A DNA stretch of 64,000 nt from Euglena gracilis. Taxonomy: Eukaryota > Euglenida > Euglenophyceae > Euglenales. The notes below the pieces were generated by a model that ran no database searches, was not told the origin of the DNA, and worked only from the letters and a program-made list of their open reading frames with translations. The first letter of the stretch is position 1. The number at the start of each line of letters is the position of its first letter. The DNA is taken from positions 34,073,737 through 34,137,736 of the forward strand of contig CP154954.1 of the NCBI GenBank assembly GCA_039621445.1. The letters are read 5' to 3'. The translations under genes were made by a program, and so were the position numbers. Positions 9,393 to 19,429 of the stretch are shown here, piece after piece.

Positions 9393-12329
9393 TCAGTTCA
9401 TCACTTCAGCGGCAAGGCCTAAACATTTGGCATCCCAAAGGTCAATGGGATTCCATTCGCAGCTGGGTGGGGCGCATTGCCGGCACTTGGCCTCCAGGGT
9501 AATCTGGGCGACCAAACTCGAACTGGTGGCAGCGTATTGCCCCACCAGATCATCAAAGGAAACGCGGTAGCGAATGACGAGTTGTCGCGCGCGCTCCTTT
9601 TCATCCCTAGGGAGGCAATCGATGAATTCCATCTTGATCACCTCCGGGTTTGTGTCCTGGGTTGGCCCTTTCAATGCCCAGTAGTACTCCCAGTCCCGGA
9701 AAAACTGTCTCCATGTGGTTGGGTCACCGTCCCATTGGGGCTTCACCTTATTCGCGATTGCGATGGTGCCCTTGAAGTCTTTCTGAAAAACCCGTTGGCC
9801 CTCGGTGGTATTCCGTGGATTCGGGCCCGGGTACGCTCGAGCACCAAGCGTATCCTTTCCGGATTCTTGTCGGAATCGCGAAATTTCTGGTGAAGGTGAA
9901 TCCTGGTACCGGAAATCCGGTCGCAAACCCTGTTGGTCACCCGTAATAGGGGGACACTCCGGTGTGGGGGTATGTCGCGCATGCAACATGTGACCCACTC
10001 CCGGTGTACGGGTTTGGCTCATTCCACGCACAAGCATGGAATGATGGATTTCTTGGTGGAGACTTGGCGGAATCGCCGTGTTTTCCGAAAATTCGGTTCC
10101 CGTAATGGGAGATTCATCCGAAAACTGGTTTTGAGTTGTAGGCAAGGCCAATGGTGGCACAATTCGCGGAATCGCGGATTGTGACACTCGGGACACGGGT
10201 GGTGGTGGTGCATGTGCACCCAGATTCGGGTGGTGGAAACGCGAATCTGGAGCATCTGGCGCATCTTCGGCAATGCATACTGCCGAATTGCGGTGTGAAA
10301 CCCGCTGTTGGTTGGACACATTATCCAAACCCACAGACAAGTCATGCACACTTTGCTCCAAATGCTCAACGAGTTGGAGTTGGCCGCAAATACGGTCAAC
10401 TTCATCCTCCAAAGCGCGAATACGCTTGCGGTAACGGGAAAAGTCATCCAAGTGCGGAATCCTTTCGGAAATTCCGGTAACATCTTGGACAAGTTTCCCG
10501 TGAGACTTATCCAGTATTTGGAGTTGTCCCATTAATGCTTTTACAGCATTTGAGAGAATCTGCAAAGGTGATGTCACCTTGGTTGGTGTGGTGGTGGGTG
10601 CAACTGGTGCAGGGTTATCCGAGAACGCGGTTGTGGTACCCATGGGCAAATTTCCGGGTTGTGGCTTATCCAACAACACGGAAATTCGCTCATCCAACCT
10701 GGTAATCTCACTTTGCGTGGATCGGGCATTCCGATTCACCGATTCCTCAAGCCGTAACAGGCTGTTACAGAAATCTTGCAAGGTTTCCTGATTGTTAGTG
10801 AGCATTTTGTCATAAAATGCCTTGAAATCAGGGTTCTCGGTAATCCGAGAACTGGAACCTGCAGGTAGAGACTGCATTTCCATTACTTTGGTAGACACCG
10901 ATGCATACCGGGTCTGGAGTTCCCCAATAGCAGTCTGAATGCCGCTAATGTCCAGAACTCGGTGGGAAAGTGCAGAATAGCTTTGTTGCAAACCCGCAAT
11001 GGCCGAGTTAATCCCGCCAATGTCGGATTGCAACTGCAACTGCAGGGAATCCTGCCGTTGTGCCATTTCCGCGACTTTCGCGCTCAGATTGGATAATCCA
11101 ACCCGATTCGCGTCACAATAGCAGGTTTTCTGCTCCAAACGGGAAAGTCGCTCCTCCAACTGCCGCACATACGTGTGGGGAGCAAAATTCTCGTTGGCTT
11201 GTGACTGGAATTGCCGAAACTTTTCCGTTTCATCGCACAACTGCATAATGCGGTGTTGCGATTCATGGAAAGTTGCGGACAATGTGGTGAAATGGTCCAT
11301 AGACACAAATCCACCACTGCTGGATGTTGCAGACGAGGAATCTCGTGCATGCAACTGTTGTTGCAAATGCAACAACGCAGATGAACAGGACTCCATTTGT
11401 CCCGATAACTGCTGTAGTGAGCCATGCAAGTGCAGAAACTTGGAGTCATTCCGCGTTTCCGCTTCATGCATGCATTCACTAATTTGCCGGAAGTTTTGCG
11501 GGAGCTGTTGGCATATTCTGTCAAAGGTTTCCCGAAAGTTTGCAAGGTCAATACCCGCACTTTCGAAATTCCTCTGGCAATATCTGCCAACTTCCTGCAA
11601 GTAATTCCAGCAGTGTTCCAGCTTGGTGAAGACATGTTTCTGGTTGTCCTCGTCAAACTGAAGCACTTTGTTCAATGCGGTTGCACACTCTGCAACGCAT
11701 TGTTGCACATGGTTGAACTGCCTCACAAGGGGGTGATCCCCTGGAAGCCGAGCAACAATATCCTGCACATCCTCAGCAGTTGGGAGCTCACCAGTGCCCT
11801 TCCCATAGTCATCCATGGGTTGGGATGTACCGGAGAATTCCGGCACCACGAGGCGAGTCTCCGGTTGCCAAGGTAGTACGGGATAGCACCCGATATCGGG
11901 GGGTGGTGGCAAAGCTCTGTAAGGGCTTGCTGGTGGAAGAACGGGTGGTGGTTGAAAGAAACGCGGGGTTTCCAGTCCACCATCACCAGAGAAGCCCGGT
12001 GGCGGAATCACCACGGGTCTCTCCGGTGTGCGCAGCTGCACCATTGCCGCAAACAGATGCGAATACCCCCGTTGTGGCAAGGTGAGTGCGGAAGAGGCCG
12101 CATTAGCCTCTGAAGCCAATGAAGTGGAGGGCTCATCGCCGACCACTGTCAATGATGACAAGTGTTGCAATTGTGACAATTGAATCAATTGTGCCTCATC
12201 GGCGTGGGAGTGGGAACTGGAAGCACTTTCAGATAAAAGCTTCCAATCCCCATTTTCTTGGTCAATGTCTTGCAATGATGCCTGTAATAAGGCATAATTG
12301 AATTGATGGTTGGGGCCTGTGCTTTGCAT
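9393..12329 (-). pseudogene. gag: Gag N-terminal and capsid region
   Basis: About 978 codons. I start at the internal ATG at 12329 (MQS...) because E2 gag starts with the same MQS context. The N-terminal half is Gln/Ser/Pro-rich. The centre (roughly residues 190-690) is rich in Leu/Gln heptad-like stretches such as LQLQSDIGGINSAIAGLQQ, suggesting coiled coil. The C-terminal ~120 residues hold the capsid-like domain (WDGDPTTWRQFF, WEYYW, EVIKMEF), closely similar to E2. The last residues AAEVMN and stop come from a frameshift. The role is to form the retroelement particle. The gene lies inverted relative to E1's LTRs and integrase. Confidence 0.85.
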
Positions 12330-12362
12330 CTTTCTGATGACAAAAACAGCAAAAACCCACAA

Positions 12363-12518
12363 AACTAAGCAGTTGTGCTGGCACCAGAGGGGCTGTGACG
12401 GGTAATACCGTACAGAGCCTTCCGGAGCCTGCTCGTCTGCTTAGACGTTGACTAGAAGCCGGGAGCTGACGCTGCGACCGTGTAATAACGGTGCAGGGGC
12501 TCTCTGCTGCCAGTCAGC
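12363..12518 (-). other. Inverted 5' leader between primer site and gag
   Basis: Non-coding stretch between the inverted primer site and the gag start. It contains several short palindromes but no reading frame I would defend. It does not match the leader that follows the plus-strand primer site at 1123-1140. Confidence 0.55.
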
Positions 12519-12543
12519 GTAGGATCGAACCAATCTGCTACCA
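12519..12543 (-). other. Second primer-binding site, inverted, next to gag
   Basis: On the plus strand this reads gtaggatcgaacc followed by aatctgctacca, which is the sense of an initiator tRNA-Met 3' end: T-arm with the initiator-type ATCGAA loop, acceptor strand, then CCA. The six plus-strand bases after it (agtgta, 12544-12549) equal the reverse complement of the LTR end TACACT, and then the RT codons begin. So the primer site and the last bases of an LTR are present, but the LTR itself is missing at this breakpoint. Confidence 0.75.
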
Positions 12544-12553
12544 AGTGTAATAC

Positions 12554-13576
12554 GTGATAGCGTTCCAAAAGCATGTGCTTTTTGTGAAGGGTTCCAAAAT
12601 GCACCTGTTTCGCAAAATTATTAAGTTTTGCGGACACATCCTGAGCAACGGGCAGCGTAAAGCCGCACCCAGTAAGATGGAGGCCATTAGGAAATGGACT
12701 CGTGAGGTCATTAATACCTTAACGCATTTAAAGGTATTTTTGGGATTAGCCCAGTACTACGCGATTTACATGAAAGATTTTGCAAAAATCGCGGTACCCC
12801 TAACCCGACAACTCAAAAATCGGACACCCGATAACGCAAAAGTCATTTGGGATGACCAAATGCGCGAGGCCTTGAATAAAATCAAGGACTTGCTCCTCAA
12901 GAACGTGGTTCTCGATATCGCGGATCCATACAAACCGTATGTCCTGGAAGTCGACAGCAGCGATTACGCTGTTGGCGGGGTTCTTAGCCAGCATAATGCG
13001 GCGAATGAACTCCGACCTGTGGCTTTCTTTAGCAGGAAGCTACAGGGTGACAACGGGAAAGGACAGGTTAAATGGAGCATTCGCGAAAAGGAGACATATG
13101 CCATTGTGCTGATTCTCCAGAAGTTTCGCAGCTGGATAGCCAGCAGCTTGGTCCAGATACTAGTGTTGACGGATCATGAGAGCCTTCAACACTGGTATAC
13201 CGAGGACCTGAACAAGGCCATGTCATCAGTTGGCAGAAGATCCCGATGGCATGAGTTCTTGAGCCAGTTTAACCTGGTGGTAGTTTATACCCCAGGTCAT
13301 ACACAAAAAGTTGCGGATCCTCTCAGCCGAGCCCCCTGGTATTATCCTGGGAACCCGGATGAGGGTGATGCGACTTTTCATGGCAGCCATGAGGCTGACC
13401 AGTTCGCACGTCGATCCGACGCTGCGGACAACATGCTCGATTCACTACCGGTTTCCCGGGAGTATCGCAGCATCGCCATTTCACCATTGCGTGGAAGGCG
13501 CCGGCGTGGACGCACTGCCGGACCCCGTCGCATTACGCGTACGCAAACTCCTACCCCCCTATTTTTCCGCGAATGA
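12554..13576 (+). pseudogene. RT C-terminal part and RNase H
   Basis: The frame opens in the RT thumb/connection (VKGSKMHLF, FCGHILSNG, then VFLGLAQYYAIYMKDFAKIA). RNase H follows from about residue 128 with the acidic residues in order: D134 (VDSSDYA), E180 (REKETYA), D207 (TDHESL) and D255 (ADPLSR). It continues the polymerase whose first part is inverted at 1141-8302. It ends at an in-frame TGA (13574-13576); the same frame continues into integrase. The listed first codon is GTG and is only the edge of the open frame, not a real start. Confidence 0.88.
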
Positions 13577-14002
13577 GATTATTCGCGTGACCCTGTATAT
13601 AGTACCATTGTGAATAGACTTCGTAATGGTGAATCCATAGAGAATTACTCTCTATCACCATTGCGGCTTATTTTCCGGAATGATTCTGGTTATAAATATT
13701 GTATACCCCAAGACCTGGTTGATGATGTGATTTTGAGCTATCACAACCATGGTCACCCTGGGGCCCCCAAACTTCTTTCACTAGTGGGTCGCAGATATTG
13801 CACAACCCTGAGTGAAAAAGATTTATATTCGCGCTGTTTGCGAATTTCGCAACGGTGCCAAATTTGTCAGGCTGTGAAACCGCGCAGAGGTACCCCCCCT
13901 GGTACGATGGACTTTTTCCCCGTACCACCTGACATTTTTACGTCCCTCTGCATTGATTTTCTCGAACTTGAACCTTGCAAAGGATCAGATGACAGAATTT
14001 AA
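13577..14002 (+). pseudogene. Integrase N-terminal zinc domain and start of catalytic core
   Basis: It is in the same frame as RNase H, after the TGA. A His/Cys zinc-binding domain is visible: His residues in YHNHGHPG and the pair CQIC. It is followed by the first catalytic Asp in SLCIDFLEL (about 13955). The frame stops at an in-frame TAA (14000-14002) inside the core, just before the [13 protein letters not shown] strand, which reads on normally after the stop. A single nonsense change therefore inactivates this integrase. Confidence 0.85.
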
Positions 14003-15028
14003 GATTACGTTTTTGTTGTCGTCTGTCGGCTGAGTGGGTACATAGTAGCCATTCCATGCCGGAAAGCAGGGTTGACAGCGCAAATTTTGGCATCTATATT
14101 CCTGGAAAAATGCATCTGCTTAATGGGTTTACCGAACGAAATCGTGAGTGATCAAGATCACTTGATCTCTTCGCGGTTTTTCACCACTTTGTGCGGTTTA
14201 CTCGGCATTGAGCAGCATTTTTCCATTATATACCGCCCGAAAGGCAATGGTAGAGCCGAGGCAGCCGTGAAATCCGTTGTCAATATGCTTCGCCTTTCAC
14301 TGGCTGACTCGGGTAAGAATTGGTTATCCGTTCTTCATTGGTGTTTATTTTACATCAATACCTTGCCAGGGTTGGTATTACCACACTCACCGTACAAAAT
14401 CGTTTTCGGACGAGACCCTCCGGCCATAGGGGATATCCGCTCGGAGAGACCCGCCCGAAGTAGCGTCAGCTGTGGAACGTGGTTTGCAGAAGTGGAATCA
14501 CTCCGCTCTGCAGTCCAATCACGTATCACAGAAATTCATTCCAACAAACGGAAATCGTTTTTACAAAACTTCAACACACCTGTGTATAGTCCAGGTGACC
14601 GCGTGTGGGTACGGAATAACCGCACCCGCATGCAATCTTCCAAGCTAGATCCTCTTTGGCTCGGCCCATGCGAAATTTTGGAGAGGTTAGGTAGTAGCGG
14701 GCGATATAAAGTTGCCTTGCCCAACGGGATTGAGGACGTCCATATGGACGACTTCAAACCGTACCTAAGCCCCCTAGACGGAAAAGCTATCCCCTGCCTA
14801 TATTTCAAGCCCCGTTCCAGATTACCTGAAACGGACGACTTTGTGGTCGATAAGATAATAGACCACAAGGTCGACAGGGGTGTGCACTACTGGAAAGTTC
14901 GCTGGAAAGGGTATGGGCCAGAGGAGGACACTTGGGAGCCAGCATCCAGTTTTGTTGGATATATCCAGCAGGATTGGAAGCTGTGGAACAAGCGCAATAA
15001 CATAGACATAAACATAAACACTTTCTGA
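14003..15028 (+). pseudogene. Integrase core, C-terminal domain and chromodomain
   Basis: It is in the same frame as the preceding piece. Second catalytic Asp is in VSDQDH (14150) and the Glu in GRAEAAVK lies 36 residues on, giving D-X35-E. A GPY/F-like C-terminal segment follows ([20 protein letters not shown]). The chromodomain is at about 14834-14986 ([29 protein letters not shown]). The three aromatic-cage positions of HP1-type chromodomains are occupied by F, W and Y, so methyl-lysine binding is plausible. Chromodomain integrases are known to direct insertion to heterochromatin. The TGA stop is at 15026-15028. Confidence 0.9.
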
Positions 15029-15100
15029 AACGATTTCGTTTTGGGAGAATGCGTGTGTTTTATGTGAATGTTTCGCGTTTATAACCCCCCGTGCACTTCA

Positions 15101-15123
15101 TTCTTTCTCTATCTTTCTCGCAG
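15101..15123 (+). promoter_or_regulatory. Candidate 3' splice acceptor before the accessory gene
   Basis: The pyrimidine-rich tract ttctttctctatctttctcg is followed by CAG at 15121-15123, about 100 bp before the first ATG of the accessory frame. It would allow a spliced subgenomic mRNA for a gene located after integrase. Inference from sequence only. Confidence 0.4.
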
Positions 15124-15224
15124 AGCCTTTGATTAAGATAGAAGTTTCCTTTTTCAGTGCCACAGCACTCAAAGCGACTAACAACAAGGTTACCCTTAGT
15201 TGTCGTCGTCGTTCGGGTAGCATC

Positions 15225-16689
15225 ATGCTGCCTGGGCGCGGACCTGGACCAGGTCCACCATGGCCGCAGCCTTCTGGCGCGCCACACCCCCAGTACCCTC
15301 AGTATGCTGAGGCCCCGATTCCGGGTGCCCCACATCCTGAGAGGGTTTCAGCCCCGGTATTCGCCGCGGCTACCAGCAGCCGGTCCGCATATGCGGTACC
15401 AGATCCATCTGCCGTCCAGCAGCCGGCACCTCAGCCACCAGCGCAGCGCAGATCGCGCTTGCCCCCGTATGCGGGAGAGATGATCTTCCGCACTACGGAG
15501 ACGTTGGAGCGGGCGATGCGTATGTGCGCGCACCCCCCAACGGAGCCCTTTATGCAAGCCCTTTGGGATGCATACTGTGCTCAGCTGTTGGTGGTAGCCA
15601 ACACCCCTGTGGCTCAGTGGTGTCCCTGTGGTCAGGCCCTGATGACAGGGAGACGGTATTTCTCGTCGGCATCGGATTCCGGATTTGAACCCGGCGAGAC
15701 CATGATGGACCTGGGCGTGTATGTGCCGCCCATGCTGCAAACGCAGACGCCGGTGGGATCCCACACCGTGCATATGCGTGAGCACACGCCCCCACCGGTA
15801 GGTGAGGCTGTGCATGTCCCACCTGGGATGACAAGAATTTTTGCTCGCCCGCCCTCGCCGCAGCGAATGCCGCCACGCGAGCCGCCAGCGGAGCAATTTG
15901 TCTCGCGGTACGCGACGCACGCGGATTACCCGCGCGGCGCACGCGTTCTCCCAGCCGGACAGTCGGACGTGCCCCCTGAGGCATACGTCCAACACATGTT
16001 CACGCACTGGATGCCACAAGCATCACCGGTCGCCCCTGTCCCTGGCGTTGAGCCACGGAGGCGGGAGGAGCCCATAGTGGTGGAGGATGAACCTCCCCAC
16101 CGTGAGGCAGCCCGACCGCCCAGTGCAGCCCCTGTCCAGACTGGGGATGTTCCCCGTCGGCAGGAGACTTCGTACTACCACATGGCACCTCCGGGAACCG
16201 AGCAGGATGAGCTTGCTCGGAATTTCCTGCAGGAGCCAGTATTCACGTCTGAAGAGCACCGGGCGAGGTATTACTCCTCGCTGGCCGCCCTTCAGGGCCG
16301 TGGATACACCCCGTACTATCCGTACCAACCGCAGCTGCGGGTGGTGACCCCGGTATTACCCGGTGAGCCCCCGGCCGGAGCGGCAGGATTACCTGCCACC
16401 CTGAAGCGCGATAGGGTTACGGAGAACCTTACCCCACAGCCCAGGCGACCCAGCCCACGGGACGCGGAAGGCGGTGCGGCAATGCAGGTGGAAGCCAGCC
16501 AGGATACCCCGGCTGGGCAACCACCGGCAGTGGCACAGGCAGCGATGAGCCGTCCTGTTGCCGCAATGCCACCACCGATCCCTCCGGTATGGAAGGAGCC
16601 GCGACCCCCTACGCCGAAACCAAGCCCACGCCAGGCTCCTAGCCAGCGCCCAGCCACGCCGTCACCGCGACGTGCAGCGGAACGGCAAG
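15225..16689 (+). CDS. Accessory protein of E1, exon 1 (proline-rich N-terminal part)
   Basis: I do not recognise this protein. The chosen ATG at 15225 begins MLPGRGPGPGPP. The frame is open 96 nt further upstream, but that part lies directly after the candidate acceptor and looks non-coding. 488 codons, rich in Pro/Ala/Arg, mostly disordered in appearance. One denser segment (about 15475-15660) has a WCPCG motif. It runs in frame to 16689, where a GT begins a 1681-bp interruption; removing 16690-18370 joins it in frame to the next piece. It sits after integrase, where env-like or accessory genes of LTR elements are found, but I see no signal peptide or transmembrane segment, so env is unsupported. 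Confidence 0.6.
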
Positions 16690-16978
16690 GTGTGAGCGCG
16701 GGCCAGATTTGAGATTTATTTTTGTAAGAACTGCCAGCAGAAATTAGGCATTGCCTCACAGAGATTTTGGGGAATTACATTTTTCACAGGCAAGCTGGCA
16801 AACAGTGTACAAGTTTGCGTGGGACTCTGAACTGGATTCAAAGTATCAAGTCTTGTCTTCTGGGGTGCTGTGTGGGGAAGTTTGGGAAGAAGACCCCTGA
16901 AGGCTGAAAAGTTGGAATTGGCCAGAAGTCTGATGTGGTGAAATTATCTGGACACACTGGACCATCCCCCAACTTGCA
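16690..16978 (+). repeat. Left terminal direct repeat of the TRIM-like element
   Basis: Matches 18071-18359 with an offset of 1381 bp and a single substitution (gagattta versus gagaatta). Confidence 0.85.
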
Positions 16979-18070
16979 CAAACTTGTATGAGATTTGCAG
17001 TGCAGAAAAGCCCCGTACAAACGTACCTGTGGAGCCGGGGACACTCAGAAGTGAAAAGGCATGGAAGTGGCAGGCCAGCTCAGCAGCAGAAGGGGGACAA
17101 GGCAGAGGAAGGCATCAGTTGGCACACAGTGAGATGCTGTGTTGGGCCACCATGATCAACTCTCCAGATGAAGCTAGCAGCAGGTGATCCTGGAGTTGGT
17201 GCTGCTGTGGGTCTTGGTTTGAGCCTGGGCTGAAGGACAGACGGAAATGTCAATCACAGCCCGCCATCATCATCAATAATCTCAATCTCCAAAATGTGTG
17301 TCAAGATGTCATTTCAGGGTCAAGTTCAAGTCAAGATGTCAAGTTCAATTTCAAGATCCCAAGGAATCTGTGGTGGAAGAAAGTTGTCATGTCAAGATTT
17401 CAATTTCCCAAGGTCAATCTGTGAAGGAGTTCTGTCATCATTTCCAAGATTTCAAGTTCCCAAGGTCAATCCGTGGAGGAGCCAAGGTGTGATGTCCAAG
17501 ATTTCAGTTTCCAAGTTCAAGATGTCAAGTTTCAACGTCACTGGTCAAGTTCCCCCTGGAGATTTCGGCGCGAGGAGCCTGACCTCGTAAAAAACAGTGA
17601 TCAGGGTTGTGCAACAACCCTACAAATGCACATCTGGTGATCATCTTCAAGTTTGTCAACCTGTTGCTGCTGTGATGGCTGTGGTGTGTGCCGCCTCCCC
17701 GTTCGGTGCTGGGCCGCTTCAAGGGGGCTCTGCTCCGGTTTGGCTCGGCGGGGGTCGCCGAAGCCCCGGCTGGACCCCATGGGGGGTCATGTTGTACGGG
17801 GTAGGTCGTACGACATGGCTCTCTAAGGTGGAAAGGCTGGGGTGGAGGTAGACGGGCCCCACATGGTATTTATCTGTGGATTTGGACATGATTACGATTA
17901 TCTGTGGATGCGAAGATTTTACAATTTAAATGCGAGAACCGCCATTCGTCACTTTTCCATGTCGCTGCTGCGTGTGTGTGTGTGTGTGTGTGTTGAATTT
18001 TTATCTCCGGCCCGCTCATTTTTTACTTCCGTTTTGGACAATTGCCTGGCAATTGTTTTTGGGAAGGGGG

Positions 18071-18359
18071 GTGTGAGCGCGGGCCAGATTTGAGAATTAT
18101 TTTTGTAAGAACTGCCAGCAGAAATTAGGCATTGCCTCACAGAGATTTTGGGGAATTACATTTTTCACAGGCAAGCTGGCAAACAGTGTACAAGTTTGCG
18201 TGGGACTCTGAACTGGATTCAAAGTATCAAGTCTTGTCTTCTGGGGTGCTGTGTGGGGAAGTTTGGGAAGAAGACCCCTGAAGGCTGAAAAGTTGGAATT
18301 GGCCAGAAGTCTGATGTGGTGAAATTATCTGGACACACTGGACCATCCCCCAACTTGCA
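18071..18359 (+). repeat. Right terminal direct repeat of the TRIM-like element
   Basis: Near-identical copy of 16690-16978, preceded by a purine tract. After it, 11 bases (aacttgcaaag) lead to the resumed accessory frame at 18371. Confidence 0.85.
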
Positions 18360-18370
18360 AACTTGCAAAG

Positions 18371-19378
18371 GTCCCTCCCCAGAGATGGAATGGGAAGGTA
18401 CCGAACCGACTCCTGCCGCACCGAGCGCCCGACCCTCTGGTATTCGCCAGACAGGGAAGGACAAAGGTAAGGCTGAGGGCAAAGGCAAGGGAGAAGGCAA
18501 AGGCGTGGCCGGCAAAGGTAAGGGTGAGGGCAAGGGTAAGGGTACAGCCCGTGAGGAGGAGGAAGAACCAGCAGAAGTCCTCTCGGACTTTGAGCAAATG
18601 CTCAGGTTCAAGGAGGAGCTGGAGGACGAAGGCTGGCGAATGCAGCATGATTACCATGTGGCAGGAAACCGCCCCGTCACCCCTCCGGAAGCAGTCATCG
18701 AGGTGGTATTACACCACACCGAAAACCGAGTCAGACAATTCCATTACGGAATTGACCTGTACGCCTTCGAAGGTGAAGGTGGCAGACCCTTGCTGGATAT
18801 CCAGCCGGGTTTCTGGGAACTCTGGTTTTGGCTGGGATACCCCTGCCAGAACTGGGGTCTCTTCAGCGACTCCACTGGCCGCAGTTACCTGCACCAGTTA
18901 GGATTTCGGGACCAGCATGTGTTGGCCCGAAGGCTGAATGCAATCTTCGACTGTATTCACACAGTCGGGCCCCTCGGTGTGCAGTGGAAATACTACCCGC
19001 TGAACCCCGACATCAAACGCCTGATCGAGGTGTTGTGGTGCAACAACCTCCACGTGTGGCTGGTGAGCCATTACGGCTCCACCTTCCGCGTTAGGCGTGT
19101 TTCCCTGGCTTACCCGCAGAGGTATGACCTCTGCTGTAAGTACTGCCGGCAGGAATTTCCTGTCGACTTCTGGGGATTCGGCGTGCGCGGAAGTCCTCCA
19201 CCGCCTCGGGATAACCCGGGCCTGGAGATGGGACGCCGCATGCTTATGCATGTGTGCCGCGACGCCCCGGATGTCCAGGGCAAAAGTCGCCGCGTCCACA
19301 AGCAGCGTATTTTTATGCTGCAGCAGTTCTGGTGGCGAGCCTGGACCACCTATGTCATGGAGGTGTATATACATCTCC
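18371..19378 (+). CDS. Accessory protein of E1, exon 2 (Lys/Gly-rich linker and Trp-rich domain)
   Basis: It begins GPSPEMEWEG in the same frame as the end of exon 1. An early stretch of KGEGKG-type repeats (about 18450-18555) is strongly basic and could bind nucleic acid. Then comes an acidic EEEEEP patch and a globular-looking region rich in Trp, Tyr and His (WELWFWLGYP, WKYYPLNPDIKRLIEVLW), with a CCKYC pair near 19132. Without splicing the frame ends RDP-TAG at 19389. If the 51-nt GT-AG interval 19379-19429 is removed it continues into the next piece, which is in the same frame. I cannot assign a function. Confidence 0.55.
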
Positions 19379-19429
19379 GTGACCCCTAGGACGATAGGCC
19401 TGGTATGGACAGTTTGCCACCAGACTAAG
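19379..19429 (+). other. Possible 51-nt mini-intron or in-frame insertion with stops
   Basis: It starts GTGACC and ends CTAAG. Both sides read on in the same frame, and the interval contains TAG (19387-19389) and TAA (19426-19428). Its edges are direct repeats, gtgacccc and gcgacccc, 51 nt apart. Either a very short intron or a small tandem-duplication-derived insertion that kills the frame. Confidence 0.35.

Larger units (their letters stand above)
16690..18370 (+). mobile_element. TRIM-like element with terminal direct repeats, GT-AG bounded (candidate intron)
   Basis: 289-bp direct repeats (16690-16978 and 18071-18359) differ at one base, with canonical TG...CA ends. A purine run gggaagggggg (18061-18071) stands where a polypurine tract should be. 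It encodes no protein; the interior holds a (GT)11 tract at 17972-17993 and AAGTTTC-type low-complexity sequence near 17300-17530. The ends read caag|GTGTGAG and TTGCAAAG|gtccc. Excision as a GT-AG intron restores the accessory reading frame exactly (phase 1). The flanks caagg/caaag may be an imperfect target duplication. No obvious tRNA primer site follows the left repeat. Confidence 0.6.

Noticed and set aside
12500-12543. A genuine tRNA-Met gene
   Set aside because: Only the 3' part (T-arm, acceptor strand, CCA) is recognisable; no anticodon arm with CAT upstream, and CCA is not encoded in eukaryotic tRNA genes. It is a primer-binding site read from the other strand.
1096-12553. Diversity-generating or ambisense retro-system to explain the opposed RT halves
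   Set aside because: The RT is of Ty3/gypsy type with gag, DTG protease and chromodomain integrase, and is split within one domain. A rearranged LTR element explains it better.
17972-17993. (GT)11 tract as a regulatory feature
   Set aside because: A plain dinucleotide microsatellite inside the TRIM-like element.
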